Assembly (NCBI GenBank): GCA_014728835.1
Contig: WJKY01000064.1
Coordinates: 1 to 8,972, forward strand
DNA: 8,972 bases
Reading direction: 5' to 3'
Origin: Candidatus Woesearchaeota archaeon
Lineage (GTDB): Archaea > Nanobdellota > Nanobdellia > UBA10117 > WJKY01
Below the pieces are notes generated by a model that was not told the origin of the DNA, made no database searches, and worked only from the letters and a program-made list of their open reading frames with translations. Shown piece by piece: positions 5,353 to 8,972 of this stretch. A program made the translations under genes and the position numbers. Each line of letters opens with the position of its first letter. Within the stretch, counting starts at the first letter, position 1.

Positions 5353-5400
5353 TTCTTTACCAAAGAAATCATTTTAACCTCTAAAATCCAAAATAAAACA

Positions 5401-6261
5401 ATGCTAAATGCTAAAATAACTAAAAAAATTAATGATTCTGTTTATCAAAAACCTCGCACAATTCAAGAAATTTCACACCTAATTAAAAAAAGCTGGAGAA
5501 CAGCTAGTAGATATGTTCAACAAATATCAAAAGAACATGGAACAATCTCTGTGCGAACTTTTAGAAAAGGAACGCGTGGCGCACTGAAAATAGCTTACTG
5601 GAATAATATTGAACGTATACATTCAACTGAATTTCGAAGACATCTTTTTGAGCAGATACGCTCAGGTAAAAATAAAGCTGACTTTAGCCCATCTGAGATA
5701 TACCAATATGTTGACGAAAAAAATAAAGCTGCTAAAATTCTTACAGATGAACAATATACTTCAAAAGAAAATTTTGAAGATTATATGAATCTTTTAAGAA
5801 GCGCTGAATCTCAGGTTTTGTTTTTCTCTGGTAATTTGACTTGGAGTAATATGGGCCATCATGATATTAAAATCAGATCTATTGTCGAGGAACTTGCTGA
5901 GAAAAATATTCCAAGCAAAATTCTTACGCGCGTTGAAATCCCCGGACTTGCGAGCATTAAAAATATACTTGCAATTAATACAAGACTCGGCAAAAAAGGA
6001 ATAAGAGTAAGACATTGTTTTCAACCTTTGCGTGCAACAATTGTTGATAATAAAGTAGCTGTTTTTAAAGAAACTCAGGACCCAGAAAATTATAAGGGAG
6101 ATGAACTAAAAGAAAAAATAACAATAATATATTACATATATGATAAAGAGTGGATCGAATGGCTGCAAAAGGTTTTCTGGAATTTATACAGAGTTTCAAT
6201 ATCAGCAAATAAAAGAATTAAAGACATAGAAAAAATAAAAGGATTTACCTCTCTTTCTTAA
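5401..6261 (+). CDS. wHTH transcriptional regulator with PLD-like (TrmB-type) C-terminal domain
   Basis: The 286-aa protein starts with a winged helix-turn-helix (about 8-70: TIQEISHLIKKSWRTASRYVQ as helices, then the SVRTFRKGTRGALKI wing). A helical linker (about 75-125) leads to a domain resembling the PLD-like sensor domain of TrmB regulators (about 128-265: AESQVLFFSGNLTWS, then RSIVEELAEKNIPSKILTRVEI, then RATIVDNKVAVFKE). No HxK...D phospholipase motif is visible, so the domain would bind ligand rather than catalyse. ATG 5401 is chosen over a TTG at 5320 because the domain starts here and the TTG extension would translate the palindrome. No Shine-Dalgarno precedes it, so it is probably leaderless. 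The ligand is unknown. The 3' end overlaps the convergent membrane gene by 17 nt. Confidence 0.82.
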   Translation: MLNAKITKKINDSVYQKPRTIQEISHLIKKSWRTASRYVQQISKEHGTISVRTFRKGTRGALKIAYWNNIERIHSTEFRRHLFEQIRSGKNKADFSPSEIYQYVDEKNKAAKILTDEQYTSKENFEDYMNLLRSAESQVLFFSGNLTWSNMGHHDIKIRSIVEELAEKNIPSKILTRVEIPGLASIKNILAINTRLGKKGIRVRHCFQPLRATIVDNKVAVFKETQDPENYKGDELKEKITIIYYIYDKEWIEWLQKVFWNLYRVSISANKRIKDIEKIKGFTSLS

Positions 6262-6490
6262 TTTCATCGCTTTTGATCCAAACCCAAAGCACATATACAA
6301 AAATGACTGTAATTATAGTCATAATAAAAAATTCTTGTGAAACCATATTTGGTATTGCGCTTGCAGCACCGACGTTTGCAGATGAAGTTTTTCCTGCATT
6401 AAAATTAAGAAACATATTAAGATAAAGAATACTAAGCAGTAAACTTGATATTAATAAAACCAAATAATGCGTGGTTTTTAATTTTATCAT
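6245..6490 (-). CDS. Small two-helix membrane protein of unknown function (81 aa)
   Basis: Two clear hydrophobic helices, about 8-29 (YLVLLISSLLLSILYLNMF) and 54-72 (FFIMTIITVIFVYVLWVWI), flank a small polar Gly/Ala/Ser-rich loop (30-53). Positive residues at the N-terminus (MIKLK) and C-terminus (KSDEIKKER) predict both ends in the cytoplasm. It has no cysteines or known motif. The upstream sequence has no Shine-Dalgarno and is very A+T-rich, consistent with leaderless transcription. It is convergent with the regulator gene and overlaps its end. The hydrophobic periodicity makes it a believable gene, though not a family I can name. Confidence 0.7.
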   Translation of the reverse strand: MIKLKTTHYLVLLISSLLLSILYLNMFLNFNAGKTSSANVGAASAIPNMVSQEFFIMTIITVIFVYVLWVWIKSDEIKKER

Positions 6491-6597
6491 GCTATTAGTA
6501 ATATATTTTAATTAATAAATATTTTTATTAATTCTTTTTTTCCTATTGAGTTAATACATAAGTTCAAAAATAAAAACCATCTATAAAATATTAAGCA
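6491..6597. promoter_or_regulatory. Divergent A+T-rich intergenic region with promoters for both neighbours
   Basis: These 107 bases separate two divergently read genes, so both promoters must lie here. Several TATA-like runs are present: minus-strand AAATATATT near 6500, minus-strand AATATTTATTAATT near 6515-6530, and plus-strand AAAAATAAAAACC near 6566-6578 followed by CTATAAAATA. None stands out from the base composition enough to assign individually. Neither gene has a Shine-Dalgarno site. Confidence 0.4.
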
Positions 6598-7377
6598 ATG
6601 AAAGGTAAAATTAAAAAATTAGAAAAAGAAATTAAAAATCTTTCAAAAGATCTAAAAAATTTTAAGAAAAAATCACTAATAGATATTCAAGATAATTCAA
6701 AAGACATAAAAGATTATAAAAAAGATTTCAAAGACTTAAATTCTAATATCACAAAAGAACTTAAGAGCATTAAAAATACATTTAAAAAAATCAAAAACCA
6801 GCATAAAAAATTCAATAATAAATTCAGAACACTTTCTTCTACTGACGAGGACCTAAAAGCAGATATCAAAACAACTAAAAACACAGTCAGATACATCAAA
6901 AAAACATACAATGCAGAAACATTATCAAAACTTAAAAGTGATTTAGATATACTAACTGATGTTGCAGAAGAACTAGCAAAACACAGCAAATCAAATCTTA
7001 AAAAATTCTCTAAAACAGATAAAAAACTTACAAAAATTAAAAAATTTGCATCTGACTCAGTTGAAGCAACAAGGCAAGCAGATCAAAAATCAGCTGAACT
7101 TGAAAAATACATGGAAGAGTTAAAAACTTTGGCTGATGAATATTACAATCGAACAGATACAGTAACACACAAATTAAATGTTACTGTAAATTCTTTAGGT
7201 GATTTAAAGTCTTTTACTGAACAGATAAATTCCCAAGTGCAATCTGTTCAGAACCGATTGCAATTAATGGATAGATTAAAAGAAGAAGTAGATATGCAAA
7301 GAGCAATGCTTTCTGATATTAAAAAGCGCCTAGATTATATTGACAAGGTTTGCGCAAAAACAGTTGTTCTAGAATAA
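6598..7377 (+). CDS. Long coiled-coil protein of unknown function (259 aa)
   Basis: Almost the whole protein is predicted alpha-helical with heptad spacing. The first about 100 residues are very Lys/Asp-rich (LEKEIKNLSKDLKNFKKK, then similar KDIKDYKKDFKDLN and TFKKIKNQHKKFNNKF units). The region about 120-259 is more balanced and hydrophobic at heptad positions (LDILTDVAEELAKH; MDRLKEEVDMQRAMLSDIKKRLDYIDK). There is no membrane segment or signal peptide. Such proteins act as structural or partner-binding rods, but nothing here names a partner. The gene is coupled to the next one: its TAA shares a base with the following ATG (TAATG at 7375-7379). It is probably leaderless, with no Shine-Dalgarno before the ATG. 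Not related in sequence to SMC as far as I can see. Confidence 0.8.
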   Translation: MKGKIKKLEKEIKNLSKDLKNFKKKSLIDIQDNSKDIKDYKKDFKDLNSNITKELKSIKNTFKKIKNQHKKFNNKFRTLSSTDEDLKADIKTTKNTVRYIKKTYNAETLSKLKSDLDILTDVAEELAKHSKSNLKKFSKTDKKLTKIKKFASDSVEATRQADQKSAELEKYMEELKTLADEYYNRTDTVTHKLNVTVNSLGDLKSFTEQINSQVQSVQNRLQLMDRLKEEVDMQRAMLSDIKKRLDYIDKVCAKTVVLE

Positions 7378-7577
7378 TGGAATGCAATATTCAGGAAAAT
7401 AAAGCAGATTGTCCATGTACTTATCCAGGTTGTCCTAGAAAAGGCAAGTGCTGCGAATGTCTAAAACATCATTTAGAAAATGATGAATTACCAGCTTGTT
7501 GTTTCCCATCTGAAATAGAAAAAACATATGACAGATCAATAGACCGGTTTGTTAAATGGAAAACAACAGGAAAATAA
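7377..7577 (+). CDS. Cysteine-rich DUF6485-type protein (66 aa)
   Basis: The protein has nine cysteines in 66 residues (C3, C12, C14, C19, C25, C26, C29, C41, C42), in the pattern CPCTYPGCPRKGKCCEC, then ELPACCFPSEIEKTYDRSIDRF. From memory this matches the small DUF6485 family of bacteria and archaea, whose function is unknown; the cysteines suggest metal or iron-sulfur binding. The start is ATG 7377, sharing its A with the upstream TAA. A TTG at 7350 in the same frame would add nine residues, but the family normally begins at MEC, so it is rejected. Translation likely depends on re-initiation after the coiled-coil gene. Confidence 0.82.
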   Translation: MECNIQENKADCPCTYPGCPRKGKCCECLKHHLENDELPACCFPSEIEKTYDRSIDRFVKWKTTGK

Positions 7578-7585
7578 AACGATAC

Positions 7586-7594
7586 TTTTAAATA
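7586..7594 (+). promoter_or_regulatory. TATA box of the MNT/HEPN operon
   Basis: TTTTAAATA is centred 29 nt before the ATG at 7619, the spacing expected for a leaderless archaeal gene. No Shine-Dalgarno precedes the ATG, which agrees with leaderless transcription. Confidence 0.7.
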
Positions 7595-7617
7595 TCATTT
7601 GATATTATATAATATCA
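7591..7617. promoter_or_regulatory. Overlapping palindromes, candidate operator of the MNT/HEPN operon
   Basis: Three TGATAT half-sites alternate in orientation. AATATCA-TT-TGATATT occupies 7591-7606, and a perfect 18-bp palindrome TGATATTATATAATATCA occupies 7600-7617. They overlap the TATA box and fill the space to the start codon, so a bound protein would block transcription. Autorepression by the wHTH domain of the first gene is the obvious inference. Confidence 0.6.
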
Positions 7618-7618
7618 T

Positions 7619-8158
7619 ATGAAAAGAAAAAATATCAATACAAAAGAAAAAATAAAAAATTATTTTTTAATTAATCCAACTACAAAATTAAGAGTTAGAC
7701 AAATTGAAAGAGCTCTTAAACTTTCATTGCCGTCTGTAATAAGATACTGTAAAGAATTAAAAAAACAAGGAATTTTGAAAACAATAAAAATAGGAAATGT
7801 TGTTTTTTATCTCGCAGATAGAGCAAATGAAAATTTTTTATTGGAAAAAAAATTATTTAATATCAAACAACTTTACAAATGCGGCATACTTAATTATTTG
7901 AAAAAACAATTCCATAATCCAGTTATAATTGTTTTTGGTTCTTATGCTAAAAGCGAAGATGTAGAAGATAGTGATATAGATTTGTATGTAGAGACATCTT
8001 CTAATAAAACAATTGATATTAAAGATTTTGAAAATCTTTTAAAAAGAAAAATCCAAATTTTTAGATATAAAAACATAAAAAAAGTTTCAAATCCTTATTT
8101 AGCAAATAATATTATTAATGGCATTGTTTTAAATGGATTTTTGGAGGTATTTAAATGA
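7619..8158 (+). CDS. wHTH-MNT nucleotidyltransferase, antitoxin-like partner of HEPN
   Basis: The 179-aa protein joins an N-terminal winged helix (about 8-65: TKLRVRQIERALKLSLPSVIRYCKELKKQGIL, then the IKIGNVVFYLA wing) to a minimal nucleotidyltransferase domain (about 85-179). The catalytic motif GSYAKSEDVEDSDID gives Gly107-Ser108-x10-Asp119-x-Asp121. A third carboxylate is not obvious: the expected strand reads RKIQIF. In MNT/HEPN (type VII) systems such as MntA-HepT the nucleotidyltransferase modifies and neutralises the HEPN toxin, and the fused wHTH would add DNA binding and autoregulation. The gene is leaderless behind a TATA box and palindromes. Its TGA overlaps the HEPN ATG by 4 nt (ATGA). 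Confidence 0.88.
   Translation: MKRKNINTKEKIKNYFLINPTTKLRVRQIERALKLSLPSVIRYCKELKKQGILKTIKIGNVVFYLADRANENFLLEKKLFNIKQLYKCGILNYLKKQFHNPVIIVFGSYAKSEDVEDSDIDLYVETSSNKTIDIKDFENLLKRKIQIFRYKNIKKVSNPYLANNIINGIVLNGFLEVFK
8143..8148 (+). promoter_or_regulatory. Internal Shine-Dalgarno site for the HEPN gene
   Basis: GGAGGT, inside the end of the nucleotidyltransferase gene, lies six bases before the HEPN ATG at 8155. With the ATGA overlap it gives efficient coupled translation of the second gene. Confidence 0.8.
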
Positions 8159-8571
8159 AAGAAGCTTCATGGAATGATTGTTTAGAAAATAATAAAGCAA
8201 TAAAAATTTCTCCTGATAAAGAAAGAGCAGACTCTCTTATAGAAACTGCAGAAGAGAGGATAAATTTGGTAAAAGAAATTAATGAGAAAAACTGTAATTA
8301 TGTTTTTGAAGATTATTACACTTCTGTTCTTGAATTACTACAAGCAATTGTCATATTAAAAGGCTATAAAATTATCAATCACATTTGTTTAGGTTATTAT
8401 TTAAAAGATATTTTGAAAAGAGAATATCTTTATTTGATTTTTAATGATTTAAGATATAAAAGAAATTCTTTAACATATTATGGAAATAGAATGGAATTTG
8501 AAATAGCCAAACAATCAATTAAAAAATGTAAAAATGTAATAAAAGAGTTAAAAAAATTAATTAAACACTAA
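8155..8571 (+). CDS. HEPN-family protein, toxin-like partner of the MNT gene
   Basis: The 138-aa all-helical protein has HEPN organisation: a central helix with YYTSVLELLQAIVILKGYKIINH (about 54-76), then CLGYYLKD, and a last conserved helix LRYKRNSLTYYGNRM (99-113). HEPN RNases carry R-x4-6-H; here Arg103-Asn104 is followed by Thr-Tyr-Tyr-Gly (Tyr108, Tyr109) with no histidine. The protein may therefore be an altered or inactive RNase, or use other residues. In HepT a tyrosine of this motif is modified by MntA, so Tyr108 or Tyr109 is a candidate target. Pairing with the upstream nucleotidyltransferase by a 4-nt overlap supports a toxin-antitoxin-type module. The stop overlaps the convergent gene by 4 nt. 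Confidence 0.83.
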   Translation: MKEASWNDCLENNKAIKISPDKERADSLIETAEERINLVKEINEKNCNYVFEDYYTSVLELLQAIVILKGYKIINHICLGYYLKDILKREYLYLIFNDLRYKRNSLTYYGNRMEFEIAKQSIKKCKNVIKELKKLIKH

Positions 8572-8972
8572 GCTTCTGGTTCTGTTAATTCTGAATCTAC
8601 GTGGTCAATTTTATCTTTTGCTTCTGCTAATAACGCATGCCAGCCAGAAATAATTTCAGCTTCTCGGTCTTTGATAGAAGAAATCTTATCAAGTGTTCTT
8701 TGTAAGTCCATGAGTTTATGCTGCATACTATCAAGTGTTTTAACAACATCTCTGTACTTATCAATGCGCACAAATACTTTTGCTTTTCCAGGTTTTGGTA
8801 TTGTTTTAAGTTTGTGCATAGGTTTTGGTTTAGTTAAAGGTTTAATTGATTTAAATCCAGTAGGTTTTGGAATACCTGGTGCATGTGCAGGTGGAAAAGA
8901 TTCTTTTTTTGAAGGTTTTTTAGTTTCTGGTGGCTTTGGCATATCTGGCACTTCTGGTAAAGGTGGTAATGG
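8568..8972 (-). CDS. Proline-rich linker plus C-terminal coiled-coil protein, 5' end outside the window
   Basis: The minus-strand frame is open to the right edge (PLPPLPE precedes the first GTG at 8951), so the start lies outside and at least 134 residues are visible. The upstream part is a Pro/Lys-rich low-complexity segment (PKPPETKKPSKK, then repeated KP units) about 60 residues long. It is followed by KVFVRIDKYRDVVKTLDSMQ and a helical coiled coil (LMDLQRTLDKISSIKDREAEI) ending in an acidic tail (SELTEPEA). No membrane segment lies in the visible part, though one could precede the Pro-rich tether. Function unknown; the layout suggests a tethered oligomerising domain. The GTG and ATG near 8942-8951 are not taken as starts because the composition continues upstream. 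Confidence 0.8.
   Translation of the reverse strand, partial: PLPPLPEVPDMPKPPETKKPSKKESFPPAHAPGIPKPTGFKSIKPLTKPKPMHKLKTIPKPGKAKVFVRIDKYRDVVKTLDSMQHKLMDLQRTLDKISSIKDREAEIISGWHALLAEAKDKIDHVDSELTEPEA

Noticed and set aside
5320..5400. TTG-started N-terminal extension of the wHTH regulator
   Set aside because: It would translate through the 22-bp palindrome with no ribosome site, and the winged-helix domain begins just after ATG 5401.
7350..7376. TTG start for the cysteine-rich protein
   Set aside because: The DUF6485-type family begins at MEC, and ATG 7377 forms a TAATG coupling with the preceding gene.

Overview
The window looks archaeal, most likely a small-genome DPANN lineage of the Pacearchaeota/Woesearchaeota type. 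That placement is inference from four things: strong A+T bias, TATA-box promoters with leaderless or short-leader genes, a TFB-type zinc ribbon, and an archaeal wHTH-nucleotidyltransferase/HEPN pair. No rRNA, tRNA, CRISPR array or transposase gene was found.

Region 1 (1-4389, + strand) is a chromosome-condensation operon: the 3' part of smc, a membrane M50 (site-2 protease family) gene, scpA and scpB. The smc/M50 and M50/scpA junctions are each separated by a single base and share the string TAAAATGGCAA. SMC, ScpA and ScpB should form the SMC-kleisin-kite condensin complex. The protease is an unexpected operon partner whose substrate cannot be read from the sequence. The smc frame has an in-frame TAA at 20-22, inside what reads as continuous coiled coil.

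Region 2 (3664-3900) is the most unusual part. The first ten codons of scpB occur three times, starting at 3673, 3773 and 3871. The copies are spaced 100 and 98 nt apart and separated by two G+C-rich, hairpin-forming segments that do not resemble the surrounding A+T-rich DNA. The first two copies form short ORFs of 35 and 33 aa. Each short ORF's stop codon overlaps the next start codon, giving a chain that ends on the GTG start of the intact scpB. This looks like repeated insertion of a small palindromic element with duplication of the scpB start, or a leader-peptide device controlling ScpB.

Region 3 (4367-6490) holds a minus-strand pair: a 47-aa TFB-like zinc-ribbon microprotein, then a 239-aa protein of unknown function. 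A palindrome-containing control region separates this pair from a divergent wHTH/PLD-like (TrmB-type) regulator. A two-helix small membrane protein follows on the minus strand.

Region 4 (6598-8972) has a long coiled-coil protein translationally coupled (TAATG) to a nine-cysteine protein of the DUF6485 type. Next is a leaderless MNT/HEPN toxin-antitoxin-like pair with overlapping palindromes between its TATA box and its start codon. The window ends with the 3' part of a minus-strand proline-rich/coiled-coil protein that runs off the edge.
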